Shown in pieces: positions 8,774-17,107 of a DNA stretch of 50,782 nucleotides. The notes under the pieces were generated by a model, which was given only the letters and a program-made list of their open reading frames with translations, made no database searches and was not told the DNA's origin. The DNA is from Pseudomonadota bacterium. Its GTDB lineage: Bacteria; Pseudomonadota; Alphaproteobacteria; Caulobacterales; Caulobacteraceae. A program made the translations under genes and the position numbers. How positions within the stretch are numbered: position 1 is the stretch's first letter; every line of letters starts with the position of its first letter. The stretch is from contig JAFEEA010000003.1 of the NCBI GenBank assembly GCA_018241335.1, positions 1 to 50,782 of the forward strand, given 5' to 3'.

Positions 8774-8955
8774 GAACCCCTCACCCTCCCAATCGCTGAC
8801 CGCGATTGGACCCCTCCCTCTCCCTATGGGAGAGGTGATCTGTTCCTGCAGACCCGCAAGAATGATTTCGGACGGCGCAATGTCTTTCCACCTCTCCCAT
8901 AGGGAGAGGGAGGGGCCCGCGCCCGTCAGGGCGTGGGAGGGTGAGGGGTTACGCC
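8774..8955. repeat. REP-like inverted repeat pair, copy B
   Basis: Two copies of a roughly 62-base repeat face each other. The left arm (8774-8836) runs CCCCTCACCCTCCC, a CCAATCGC/GCGATTGG hairpin, CCCCTCCCTCTCCC. The right arm (8889-8955) is its inverse, GGGAGAGGGAGGGGCCC then GTGGGAGGGTGAGGGGTTACGCC, with a different hairpin core (GCCC-GTCA-GGGC). Each arm also contains CTCTCCC/GGGAGAG. The pair fills the gap between the convergent phosphatase and VWA genes and is a likely bidirectional terminator or mRNA-stabilising element. The loop between the arms (8837-8888) has no recognisable feature. Confidence 0.85.
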
Positions 8956-8972
8956 ACTCCGCGCCTTGAACC

Positions 8973-10394
8973 CTACCGCGGGGAATAGGTCCGCAGCACT
9001 TCCTCGATGATCTTTTCCAGCTGGTTCAGGGTGTTGCAGGTCTTGGCCACGCTGCAGAACCGCTGGTAGGCGTCCATCTTGGAGTCGCCCTGGCCCCAGT
9101 AGGTCTCGGGCTCGGGGTTCAGCCAGATCACCGCGCGCGACCGTTCGGCGATCTGCTTCATCAGGTCCAGGCGCGGGTTGACGTAGTTCGAACGCCCGTC
9201 GCCGAGCACGATCACCGTGGTGTGGCGGTCGAGCTCGTCCAGGTGGGTGTCGCAGAAGTCCGCCAGGGCGCGGCCGTAGTCTGTGGGGCGAAAGCCGATG
9301 CGCTTGAGGATCTGGGCGATGGCCTCGTCCAGCTTCTCGTCGTCGAGCAGGTCGTTGACCGACACCATGCGGTCGGAGAAGGCGAAGGCCTCCAGCTTAT
9401 CGACCACCTCGTTCAGGCTGTAGAGGAACAGCAGCAGGAACTGGGCCGCCGCGGCCACCGAGCGCGAGACATCGCAGATGGCGATGATCTTCGGCTTGTC
9501 GATGGTCTGGCTCTTCCAGACGATGTTGAAGGGCACGCCGCCATAGCCCATCGAGCGGCGGATGGTCTTGCGGACGTCCAGCTTGCCCTTGTCGGCGCGG
9601 TGGCGCTTGCGGCTGTAGCGGCTGGCCAGGCGCTTGGCCATGCGCTTCACCAGCGCCTCCATGGACTTCATCTCGTCCGGGTCGATGGAGGTCAGCTTCA
9701 TGTCGCCGAGGATCTTCTCGCGCATGCGCCGGCCGGTCTCGCTGGCGTAGAGCTTGGACTGCCGCTCCACGAAGCGCTGGGCCTCGATGAAGAGGGCCTC
9801 GCGCCGTTCGGCCAGGCGTTCGGCCAGGGCCTCGTCCCGCGGCTGGCCCGAGCCGCGCAGCTGGTTGATCAGGGCCTCCAGCTCGCGCAGGCCCATCTCG
9901 TCCAGGGTCTTGCGGGTCAGCAGGCTGCGCTGGGTGTTGAGGCGGATGTCCTTGGCCCGCGCCCGATCCGCTGCCGCCTCCATGGCCCGCGACAGGGCGA
10001 TGGCGTCGTTGTCGAGCAGCATCTCGGCCAAAGACGTTTCTTGCGAGGCCTCGTCCGCCCGGTCCCGCGACCCGCCGCCCGGGCCGCCGGCCGGCTGGCC
10101 CGCCTCAGGTTCGCGCCGGTCGAGGCGATCGTCCTCGCCCCGTTCGGCCGGGCCCATGGCGCCCTTGAACTCCTCGCGGGTGAAGAAGGTGTCGAAGGCG
10201 ATGTCGAACTTCTCGACCTCGTCCTCGGACTTGGCGAGGGTGACGCACAGGGCGTCCTTCAGCAGCTCGCGGTTGGCGTAGCCGACCTCGGCCACGGCCA
10301 TGTGCGCATCGATCGCCTCGGCCGGGGAGACGCGGACTTCCATGGCGCGCAACGCGCGCAGGAAATCCTCTAGCGCGCCCTGCATGGCGGCCAT
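8973..10394 (-). CDS. VWA domain-containing CoxE-like protein
   Basis: A 473-residue protein of the CoxE-like VWA family. The C-terminal half carries a von Willebrand A fold with the metal-site motif CDVSRSV (DxSxS). The charged N-terminal half is mostly helical, with many Arg/Glu residues and a Gly/Pro-rich linker around residues 80-110. It lies three bases downstream of a MoxR-type AAA+ ATPase gene. MoxR/VWA pairs act as chaperones that insert metals or activate enzyme complexes (CoxD/CoxE mature CO dehydrogenase). No molybdenum or CO dehydrogenase genes are in the window, so the client is unknown. Two ATGs nine bases apart are possible starts; the outer one was used. No transmembrane segment is seen. 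Confidence 0.88.
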   Translation of the reverse strand: MAAMQGALEDFLRALRAMEVRVSPAEAIDAHMAVAEVGYANRELLKDALCVTLAKSEDEVEKFDIAFDTFFTREEFKGAMGPAERGEDDRLDRREPEAGQPAGGPGGGSRDRADEASQETSLAEMLLDNDAIALSRAMEAAADRARAKDIRLNTQRSLLTRKTLDEMGLRELEALINQLRGSGQPRDEALAERLAERREALFIEAQRFVERQSKLYASETGRRMREKILGDMKLTSIDPDEMKSMEALVKRMAKRLASRYSRKRHRADKGKLDVRKTIRRSMGYGGVPFNIVWKSQTIDKPKIIAICDVSRSVAAAAQFLLLFLYSLNEVVDKLEAFAFSDRMVSVNDLLDDEKLDEAIAQILKRIGFRPTDYGRALADFCDTHLDELDRHTTVIVLGDGRSNYVNPRLDLMKQIAERSRAVIWLNPEPETYWGQGDSKMDAYQRFCSVAKTCNTLNQLEKIIEEVLRTYSPR

Positions 10395-10397
10395 GGA

Positions 10398-11372
10398 TCA
10401 GACCCCCGCCGCCTCGGCGGCCTTGGCCAGGTGCTCGCCCAGCTTGGCCTCCACGGCCACGATGTCCTGTTCGAATTTGAGCAGCACGTTCAGGGTCTCG
10501 CGTACCAGCTCCGGCTCCAGGGCCGCTGCGTGCAGCAGGATCAGGGCCCGGGCCCAGTCCACCGTCTCGGAGATCGAGGGCGACTTGCGAAGGTCCAGGG
10601 TCCGCAGGGTCTGCACGAAGGCGACCAGCGACTTGGTCAGCCTGGCCTCGATCCCGGGCACGCGGGTGGCGACGATGCGCTCCTCCAGCCGGGCGTCCGG
10701 CAGGGGGATGTGCAGGTGCAGGCAGCGGCGCTTGAGCGCATCGCCCAGGTCGCGGACGTTGTTCGAGGTCAGGAACACGATCGGCGGCGTCTGCGCCTTG
10801 ATCACCCCGATCTCGGGCACCGACACCTGGTAGGCGGACAGCACCTCCAGCAGGAAGGCCTCGAAGGCTTCGTCCGACTTGTCGATCTCGTCGATCAGCA
10901 GCACGCAGCCGCCGTCCTGGCGCATGGCCTTCAGCAGGGGCCGCGGCTCCAGGAAGGGCTCGGAAAAGAACAGGTCGCCCATGCCGTGCAGGCGGTCCAT
11001 GGCGCTGTCGACGTCCGGGGCGTCGGTCAGCTCCTTGCCCATGTGGTCCTTGAGGATCTGGGTGTAGAGCAGCTGCTTGCCGTACTTCCACTCGTACAGC
11101 GCCTTGGACTCGTCGAGGCCTTCGTAGCACTGCATGCGGATCAGCGGCAGGCCGAGCAGCTCGGCGGTGCGCAGGGCCAGCTCGGTCTTGCCGACGCCGG
11201 CGACGCCTTCAACCAGGATCGGCTTTTGCAGGTGCGCGGACATGTAGAGGGCGGTGGCGATGCGGCGCGAGGCGATGTAGCCGGCGCCCGCCAGGCCCTC
11301 GATGATCGTATCGACGGAGGCGAGGGGGTGCGACTCAGGCGCGTCCCCGAGGGATTGGGCAGCTAGGGTCAA
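10398..11372 (-). CDS. MoxR-family AAA+ ATPase
   Basis: A 324-residue AAA+ ATPase of the MoxR group. Walker A is GVAGVGKT (residues 56-63) and Walker B is VLLIDEIDKSD (around residue 155). A sensor region (FLTSNNVRDLGDALKRR) follows, and the C-terminal lid is helical. It hydrolyses ATP to remodel a partner together with the VWA protein encoded three bases downstream. The likely start is a TTG at 11372 (weak GAG-rich ribosome site); the first in-frame ATG would cut into the region before Walker A. It diverges from a small lipoprotein gene. It is probably a stand-alone MoxR/CoxE pair, common in alphaproteobacteria, with an unidentified client. Confidence 0.9.
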   Translation of the reverse strand: MTLAAQSLGDAPESHPLASVDTIIEGLAGAGYIASRRIATALYMSAHLQKPILVEGVAGVGKTELALRTAELLGLPLIRMQCYEGLDESKALYEWKYGKQLLYTQILKDHMGKELTDAPDVDSAMDRLHGMGDLFFSEPFLEPRPLLKAMRQDGGCVLLIDEIDKSDEAFEAFLLEVLSAYQVSVPEIGVIKAQTPPIVFLTSNNVRDLGDALKRRCLHLHIPLPDARLEERIVATRVPGIEARLTKSLVAFVQTLRTLDLRKSPSISETVDWARALILLHAAALEPELVRETLNVLLKFEQDIVAVEAKLGEHLAKAAEAAGV

Positions 11373-11527
11373 AGTCTCGAACTCTCAAATGACGATGCAA
11401 TATGCATCTGCTTTGAGGCCGATGGGCGCGGTTGGCAACAGGATTGAGCGTCGCGGCCCGCGGCTTGAGTCGGTGGTGAAAACCCTGTCGGATCGCATAA
11501 CGACGATTCGTGAAACGGGGGGTGACG

Positions 11528-12025
11528 ATGCGCGCTGGCTGGGCTCTGCCGATGGCGCTGCTGGTTCTGGCCGGATGCGGCCGCGGCGGCGACACCTCCG
11601 GCGCGACGACCGCCGCCCCGACGAACCTGCCGACGGTTCGCTCGCCCGCCTACAAGGCTGACGGCGGGGCCGACGACTTCCACGGGACCGGCGTGATCTG
11701 CGACCTGACCAAGCCCTTCGTCATATCGGGCGGCGGGGTGACGGTGCGCTTTAGGCCCAAGGGGAACGGCGAGGGCGACTATGACTACGACGGCTCGCTG
11801 GAAGGGTTCGCCGTCTACGGCAAGGGGACCTTCAAGATCGCCCTGGCGCCCGACGGCTCGGGCGGCAAGATCAACGCCGAAGGGCCCGGCTCGGTGAAGA
11901 CGCCGATGGGCGTGCAGACCCGGCATGGCGAGGAGGTCTATACCCTGACCAAGGCCGAGCCCTGCGATCCGGCGACGCTGTCGCTGGGCGGCGCCGACAC
12001 AGCGGCGACACCGGCAAAGCCCTAG
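11528..12025 (+). CDS. Small lipoprotein of unknown function
   Basis: A 165-residue predicted lipoprotein. The signal peptide MRAGWALPMALLVLAGC ends in a good lipobox (LAGC), so the mature protein would start at C17 and be lipid-anchored. The mature part is Gly/Asp-rich with short alternating strands. No family could be named. The ATG at 11528 is preferred over an upstream GTG at 11510 because GGGGGG lies five bases before it and the signal peptide then begins correctly. Its TAG overlaps the TAG of the ceramide synthase gene on the other strand in a shared CTAG, so the two genes converge with overlapping ends. Whether it is tied to the neighbouring lipid locus is unknown. Confidence 0.8.
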   Translation: MRAGWALPMALLVLAGCGRGGDTSGATTAAPTNLPTVRSPAYKADGGADDFHGTGVICDLTKPFVISGGGVTVRFRPKGNGEGDYDYDGSLEGFAVYGKGTFKIALAPDGSGGKINAEGPGSVKTPMGVQTRHGEEVYTLTKAEPCDPATLSLGGADTAATPAKP

Positions 12026-13170
12026 CCGATCGCCTTCTCGTAGATGCGATAGGTCTTGTAGGGGACCGCCTGCAGGTTCTCCATGATGTGGTTCATGGGG
12101 CGATTGTCCTCCAGCACCCAGCCGCATTCGGTGTTGGTCATGCCGTACTTGACCGCCTGGTCGCGTAGCTCGCGGATGATGCGGAAGGGAGCCAGGATGC
12201 CGCGCGGGTCCTTGGCGAACTTGCGCTTGACCCCCATCAGCGGCACCCGGAAGCGCGGGATCTTGCCGACCTTCAGCCGCCACAGCAGCTTGGCCCAGCC
12301 GAACGGGAACAGCTTGCCGCCGAGGTCGCGGGCGATCCAGTTGAGGTCGGGCACCATCACCCCGAAGGCCGCGGGCTCGCCGTCGATCTCCATGAACCAG
12401 ATCAGCCGGTCCTTGAGGATGAACCCCAGGCTGTCCTTCATGTACTTGGTCTCGGATTCGGTGATCGGCACCGACTGCCAGTTGTCGGCCCAGGCGTCGT
12501 TGTAGATCTCGACCAGGGATTTGATGTCGCGCTCGAAGTTGTTCTTGTCGACCGGGCGGAACACGACCCCATCGCCCAGCGGCCGGGCCAGGCGCTTGTC
12601 CACCGCCTTGGGGAAGGTCGGCACGCCGGTGTACCAGGCAAGCAGGTCCTTGGCCTTGGCGTAGCCCAGGGCCTCGATCCGGCGGCCGACGAACGGCTGG
12701 TCGTGTGGCATCAGGAAGAACGACGGCGTGTCGAAGCCGTCGACCAGCAGGCCGGTCTCCTCGTTGATCGACAGGTTGAAGGGGCCCATGACGTGGGTCT
12801 TGCCGCGCGCCTTCAGCCAGGCCTCGGCGGTGGCGAATAGGGCCTGGAAGATGGCCGGATCGTCTTCGGCGCAGATCATGCCGAACTGGCCGGTGGGCTT
12901 GCCGGGTTCTTCGCGGCAGAGGCTGTCGATCTGGGCGCTGATGCGGCCGACATCCTGGCCGTCCCGCACGGCGAGCCAGAACTGCGCCTCGGCGTGCTCG
13001 AAGAACGGGTTGTGCTTGGGCGACAAGGCCTCGCGCCGTTCGAACAGCAGCGGGGCGATGTAGTTCGGATCGGCCGCGTTGATGCGCATGGGCACGCGGA
13101 TGAACCGCTCCAGCTCCGCCTGGCTGGAGACGGGAATGATCTTCAGGTCGCTCATGCCTTGGGTCGTCAT
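12022..13170 (-). CDS. bcerS: Bacterial ceramide synthase, GNAT-like N-acyltransferase
   Basis: A protein of about 382 residues resembling the bacterial ceramide synthase of Caulobacter, a GNAT-fold acyltransferase unrelated to eukaryotic Lag1 ceramide synthases and often mislabelled in databases. It would N-acylate 3-ketosphinganine or sphinganine from an acyl-CoA. Recognisable stretches are RVPMRINAADPNYIAPLL near the N-terminus, FGMICAEDDPAIFQAL, and GPFNLSINEETGLLVDGF. The start at 13170 is chosen because its ATG overlaps the TGA of the lptFG gene (ATGA), implying translational coupling. MSDLKII, 15 bases later, is an alternative. It is the last gene of the acpR-spt-lptFG-bcerS operon. 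The identification rests on recalled family resemblance and on context, not on a catalytic motif. Confidence 0.8.
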   Translation of the reverse strand: MTTQGMSDLKIIPVSSQAELERFIRVPMRINAADPNYIAPLLFERREALSPKHNPFFEHAEAQFWLAVRDGQDVGRISAQIDSLCREEPGKPTGQFGMICAEDDPAIFQALFATAEAWLKARGKTHVMGPFNLSINEETGLLVDGFDTPSFFLMPHDQPFVGRRIEALGYAKAKDLLAWYTGVPTFPKAVDKRLARPLGDGVVFRPVDKNNFERDIKSLVEIYNDAWADNWQSVPITESETKYMKDSLGFILKDRLIWFMEIDGEPAAFGVMVPDLNWIARDLGGKLFPFGWAKLLWRLKVGKIPRFRVPLMGVKRKFAKDPRGILAPFRIIRELRDQAVKYGMTNTECGWVLEDNRPMNHIMENLQAVPYKTYRIYEKAIG

Positions 13171-15452
13171 CCTTCCGCGTACAGCAGGATACTGAGGGCG
13201 CCGCAGCCGAAGGCCACGGGGGCGCCCCACGCCGCCGCCGCGGGCGGCAGCACGCCGGTCTGGCCCATGGCGGTCAGGAGCCCGTCCACCACCAGGTAGA
13301 ACAGGCCACCGCCGAGGCCGAAGATCACCGGCAGGGTGCGATTGCTGCGCGTGTGGCCCAACGCCGCTGGCAGGGCCAGCAGCAGCATGATCAGCGGCGC
13401 GAAGCCTTGGGCGATGGTGCGCTGGATGCGGGTCTGGAACTCGGCCGGGGCTCGGTTGAGGGGCTCGGTTCCCTTCAGCGCCTTGATGGCGTTGGCCGAG
13501 GAGATGTCGCTGGAGTCCGAGAACAGGCGCGCCGCGTCGCCGGCGCTGAGGGAGGTGGGCCAGTGCACGTCGCCGCCGGCTGTGACCACGGCGCGCTGCG
13601 GGCCCACGTCGGTGACCACGGCGTCGCGCATCTTCCAGCCGCCGACTTCGGGCGTCGCCGACTGGGCGGTCATGCGCCGCATCAGGGCCAGGTCGCCATC
13701 ACGCTGGTAGATGGTCAGGCCGGTCAGGGTGCGGCCGTCCGCGGTCGAGCCCTTGGCCACCACCAGGTCGCCGCCAATGCGGAACCAATGGGGCTCCGGT
13801 TCCTTCTTCTGGGCCGCCGGGGCGCTGGCGTTCCACCAGGTGGTCAGGGCCTGCTCGGCGCGCGGCGCCAGGGTCTCGGCGACCACCAGGTCCAGGGCCG
13901 CCACGGACAGGGCCACCGGCAGAGCGCGGCGGAAGATCTGGTAGAGCGACAGGCCCGTGGCGCGCATCGCCACCATCTCGCTGGTGGCGGCCAGCTGGTT
14001 GAAGGTGAAGAGGGCGCCGGCCAGGACCGCGAAGCCGGCGATCTGCTGGAACATGTCGGGCAGGCGAAGGGCCAGGTAGCGCAGGATCTCGATCGCCCCG
14101 CCCCGGTGCAGGATGTCGTTGGTCCGTTCCAGGAGGTCGATCAGCTGCAGGAGGCCAAGCAGGGCGCCGGCGGCCACCGCCGTGCGCACGGCGAAGATGC
14201 GGCTCATGTAGCCGGTGAGGCTCAGGCCGCCCCGCGATTGCATGGCCGTGGGCTTCACCTTCGAGCGCCGCTCGAAGAAGCCCTCGACGCGCATGAACAG
14301 GCCCGAGATCGGCGTCTCTCCCGGCCTCTTGCGGCTGGAGAAGAACATCCACAGGCAGAAGCCGACGAACACCAGGAACACCGTTCCCAGGATCAGCAGA
14401 GGCGGCGCCTTGCCGTTGCCGCCGAAGTTCTTGGCCAGGGTTACGCCATGGTGGAAGGCGACGAGGGCGACGGCGCCGACGATCATCCCCGGCGCGCGGC
14501 GACCGCGCTTGGCGGCCATGGCCAGGGGCAGGGCCAGGAACGGCAGGAAGGGGACGGCGAACGACCGGGTGAGGCGCGACAGCAGTTCCGACTCCAGGAC
14601 CGCGTGCGGGATCAGGGCGTCGCGGCGCGTCAGCTCTCGCACCAGCTCCGGCAGGGTCAGCTCCTGGGCGTCGCCGACGCCGCGTGGATCCAGCTTCTGG
14701 GCGCCGCCCAGGGTCTCGAAGTCGGTGACGTTGCCGAAGCGCAGCACGCGCGGGTCGCCGTGCGGCCCGTCCTCGTAGAGCACGCCGCCAGACAGGGTCA
14801 GCTCGGTGGTCTTGCCATCGGGCCGCAGGCCCAGGCGCCCGGACGTGGCGGTGACCAGGGTCTCGCCCGTCGGGGTGATCCGGCGGATGAAGACGCCCTT
14901 CATGTTGCGCCCGCTGGCGTCGACTTCGTCGGCCGTGATTGTGAAATCGGGCCCGGCGCTCATGAACACCTGGGGCTCGATCTGGGCCGTCCAGCCGGCG
15001 TCGAGGGCGGCGTTGCGCATGGCCCGGTAGGCGAAGCGGCTGTAGGGCTGCAGATAGCCGGTCAGCAGGATGCTCAGGATGCCCAGGATGACGCCCACGA
15101 AGACCAGGGGCGCCACCATCCGCTCGAACGAAACGCCGCCGGCCATGATGGCGTCGATCTCGGAGTCCTCGTCCATCCGGGCGACGACGATGAACATGGC
15201 TATGAAGAACGACGCCGGCAGCGCCAGGCCGAGGTGATAGGGCACCAGGTTGGTGATCAGCCCGGGCAGGAAGCCCAGATGCGCGCCATTGGCCGACAGC
15301 TCGCGGATCAGGCGAAGCGTCTGTTCCAGCAGGAAGGCGATCAGGGTCACCCCCAGCACGCCCACCGCCGGGCGCGCCAGGCTGCGCAGGACATAGCCGT
15401 CGATCAGCGACGGCCGCCAGGTGGACCTGTATCCAGCCAGGGCCGCGGCCAT
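13167..15452 (-). CDS. Fused LptF-LptG permease in ceramide operon
   Basis: A 761-residue membrane protein with two complete YjgP/YjgQ (LptF/LptG) units in tandem. Unit 1 spans about residues 15-375: paired N-terminal helices (VLGVTLIAFLLEQTLRL), a periplasmic jellyroll of about 150 residues, and three C-terminal helices. Unit 2 starts near residue 395 (LSLTGYMSRIF, with LQLIDLLERTNDIL) and repeats the same plan to the end. LptF and LptG normally form a heterodimer that, with the ATPase LptB, extracts LPS from the inner membrane. Here both halves are one chain. It lies 17 bases downstream of spt and overlaps bcerS by four bases, so it is made with the ceramide enzymes. Export of a sphingolipid is the natural inference. 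A housekeeping LptFG is expected elsewhere near lptD. The start ATG follows AGGGAG. Confidence 0.88.
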   Translation of the reverse strand: MAAALAGYRSTWRPSLIDGYVLRSLARPAVGVLGVTLIAFLLEQTLRLIRELSANGAHLGFLPGLITNLVPYHLGLALPASFFIAMFIVVARMDEDSEIDAIMAGGVSFERMVAPLVFVGVILGILSILLTGYLQPYSRFAYRAMRNAALDAGWTAQIEPQVFMSAGPDFTITADEVDASGRNMKGVFIRRITPTGETLVTATSGRLGLRPDGKTTELTLSGGVLYEDGPHGDPRVLRFGNVTDFETLGGAQKLDPRGVGDAQELTLPELVRELTRRDALIPHAVLESELLSRLTRSFAVPFLPFLALPLAMAAKRGRRAPGMIVGAVALVAFHHGVTLAKNFGGNGKAPPLLILGTVFLVFVGFCLWMFFSSRKRPGETPISGLFMRVEGFFERRSKVKPTAMQSRGGLSLTGYMSRIFAVRTAVAAGALLGLLQLIDLLERTNDILHRGGAIEILRYLALRLPDMFQQIAGFAVLAGALFTFNQLAATSEMVAMRATGLSLYQIFRRALPVALSVAALDLVVAETLAPRAEQALTTWWNASAPAAQKKEPEPHWFRIGGDLVVAKGSTADGRTLTGLTIYQRDGDLALMRRMTAQSATPEVGGWKMRDAVVTDVGPQRAVVTAGGDVHWPTSLSAGDAARLFSDSSDISSANAIKALKGTEPLNRAPAEFQTRIQRTIAQGFAPLIMLLLALPAALGHTRSNRTLPVIFGLGGGLFYLVVDGLLTAMGQTGVLPPAAAAWGAPVAFGCGALSILLYAEG

Positions 15453-15469
15453 GGGGGCTCCCTTGGGGG

Positions 15470-16693
15470 TTAGCTGGCGGCGCCCACGCGCCGCTTGTCG
15501 GCGCTTAGCATGCCGAGCTGTCGACCCACATGCTCAAAAGCTTCCAGGGCGGTGTCGATCTGCTGGATCGTGTGCGCCGCGCTGACGGACGAGCGCAGCA
15601 GCGGGTTGTTGGTCGGGGTCGCCGGCGGCACCGCCAGGTTCAGATAGACGCCGGCGTCGAGCAGCATCTTCCAGAACGCGACGGCGATCTCCTGGTTGGG
15701 CATCACCGCGGCGACGATCGGATTGGCCTCCGGCCCGGTCTCGAAGCCGAGGGCGGTCAGGCCGTCGTGCAGACGCCGGGCGTTGCGCATCAGGTTGGCG
15801 CGCAGCTCGGGGCGAATCTGCATCTGGTGCAGCGCTTCCAGCGTCGAGGCGATCACGCCCGGCGGCAGGGAGGCAGTGAACATGTAGGGCCGGCTGACGA
15901 TGCGCATCACGTCGAAGTCGGGATTGTCCGACACGCAGAAGCCGCCGACGCTGCCCAGGCTCTTTGAGAAGGTGCCGACGATGAAGTCGACGTCGGCCTC
16001 GACGCCGGCCTGTTCGGCCAGGCCCCGGCCCGTCTCGCCCAGCACGCCCAGGGAGTGGGCCTCGTCGACCAGCAGGTAGGCGCCGGTCTCGCGCTTCACA
16101 TGGGCGATCTCCTTCAGCGGGGCGGTGTCGCCCAGCATGGAGTAGATGCCCTCCACCACGATCAGCTTGTCGCCGGGCACGCCTTCCAGGCGGCGCAGGC
16201 GCTTGTAGAGATCGTCGGGATTGTTGTGCCGGAAGCGGATCACCTCGGCCATGCCCAGGCGCGAGCCGTCGTAGATCGAGGCGTGGCTGTCGGCGTCAAG
16301 CATCAGGTGGTCGCCGCGGCCGACCAGGGTCGACAGTACGCCCAGATTGGCTTGGTAGCCGGTGGTGAACACCATGGCGTGCTGGCGGCCGTAGAACTTG
16401 GCCAGCTCCTGTTCCAGGCGCAGGTGGCCGTCATAGCTGCCGTTGGCGATGCGCGAGCCGGTGGTGCCGGTGCCCTGGTGCTTGGTCGCCTCGACGGACT
16501 TCTCGATGCACGCGGGATCGAAGGTCAGGCCCAGGTAGTTGTTGGTGCCCAAGAGGATGGTCTTCTTGCCGGCCAGCACGCCCTCTGTGGGCGACAGCAC
16601 GTCGTCGAAGCGGACGCTCAAGGGCTCGATGCCCATGTTCCGGACCATGTCGTAGGCCGTCTTGTACGCGGCGTGTTTGGCGAGAATCGTCAC
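15470..16693 (-). CDS. spt: Serine palmitoyltransferase
   Basis: A 407-residue alpha-oxoamine synthase that condenses L-serine with a long-chain acyl thioester to 3-ketosphinganine, the first step of sphingolipid synthesis. The PLP lysine is K244 in GTFSKSLGSVGG, the SPT form of the motif. D210-E211-A212-H213 and DADSHAS (H137) match cofactor contacts of the family. It is soluble, with no membrane anchor, as in other bacterial SPTs. It starts with GTG at 16693, two bases after the ACP stop, with an AGGGAG ribosome site inside the ACP gene. It is distinguished from KBL and BioF by its dedicated ACP upstream and by ceramide synthase, ceramide reductase and acyl-ACP synthetase neighbours. Confidence 0.93.
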   Translation of the reverse strand: MTILAKHAAYKTAYDMVRNMGIEPLSVRFDDVLSPTEGVLAGKKTILLGTNNYLGLTFDPACIEKSVEATKHQGTGTTGSRIANGSYDGHLRLEQELAKFYGRQHAMVFTTGYQANLGVLSTLVGRGDHLMLDADSHASIYDGSRLGMAEVIRFRHNNPDDLYKRLRRLEGVPGDKLIVVEGIYSMLGDTAPLKEIAHVKRETGAYLLVDEAHSLGVLGETGRGLAEQAGVEADVDFIVGTFSKSLGSVGGFCVSDNPDFDVMRIVSRPYMFTASLPPGVIASTLEALHQMQIRPELRANLMRNARRLHDGLTALGFETGPEANPIVAAVMPNQEIAVAFWKMLLDAGVYLNLAVPPATPTNNPLLRSSVSAAHTIQQIDTALEAFEHVGRQLGMLSADKRRVGAAS

Positions 16694-16695
16694 GC

Positions 16696-16947
16696 TCAGG
16701 CTCCCTTACGCAGCTCTTCCACCGCCCGGATCAGGTCCCCGACGGTTTGGACCTGTGTGATTCGATCCAGGGGAATCGAGATGTCGTAAAAGTCTTCAAT
16801 CGCCATGACGAAGTTCATCACTCCCAGGGAATCCATACCAAGGTCTTCGACGATGTCGGTGTCGTCGGTGATCTCCACCGGACGATTGAGGACCTGCTCG
16901 AATATCGAGGCAATATCGTCACGCATGGATCGATGAGAGACGTCCAT
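16696..16947 (-). CDS. acpR: Acyl carrier protein of the ceramide pathway
   Basis: An acyl carrier protein of about 83 residues with S in LGMDSLGVMN as the phosphopantetheine site. It lies two bases upstream of spt, as in Caulobacter, where a dedicated ACP delivers the acyl chain to serine palmitoyltransferase after loading by an acyl-ACP synthetase (encoded at 18065-19762). The start is uncertain: the ATG at 16947 (MDVSHRS) and the ATG at 16926 (MRDDIAS) both lack a clear ribosome site, and an open frame continues upstream to 17061 without ACP-like sequence. A 160-base gap separates it from cerR, so it may head its own transcript. A TTGACA on the minus strand at 16968-16963 lies near the proposed start but has no clear partner. 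Confidence 0.88.
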   Translation of the reverse strand: MDVSHRSMRDDIASIFEQVLNRPVEITDDTDIVEDLGMDSLGVMNFVMAIEDFYDISIPLDRITQVQTVGDLIRAVEELRKGA

Positions 16948-17107
16948 CTCGGAGCCAACCACTGTCAATTGATGATGTCCCCGCATCCCGCGAATCTGTA
17001 TGCACCGCTTCGCGGACGAAGCCCCGACCCCACCGTTACAGGTTTGCGAATTGCCCTTCAACTGCGGCGGAAAGTGGCCGAGGGGCCCGCCGGCCCGCCG
17101 TGACCCC

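Noticed and set aside
8837-8888. Possible small RNA or gene between the arms of repeat B
   Set aside because: Only 52 bases with no promoter, hairpin of its own or reading frame; it is best seen as the loop of the inverted pair.
16963-16968. TTGACA on the minus strand near the acpR start as a -35 box
   Set aside because: No -10 lies at the right distance, and the hexamer is too close to the proposed start codon.
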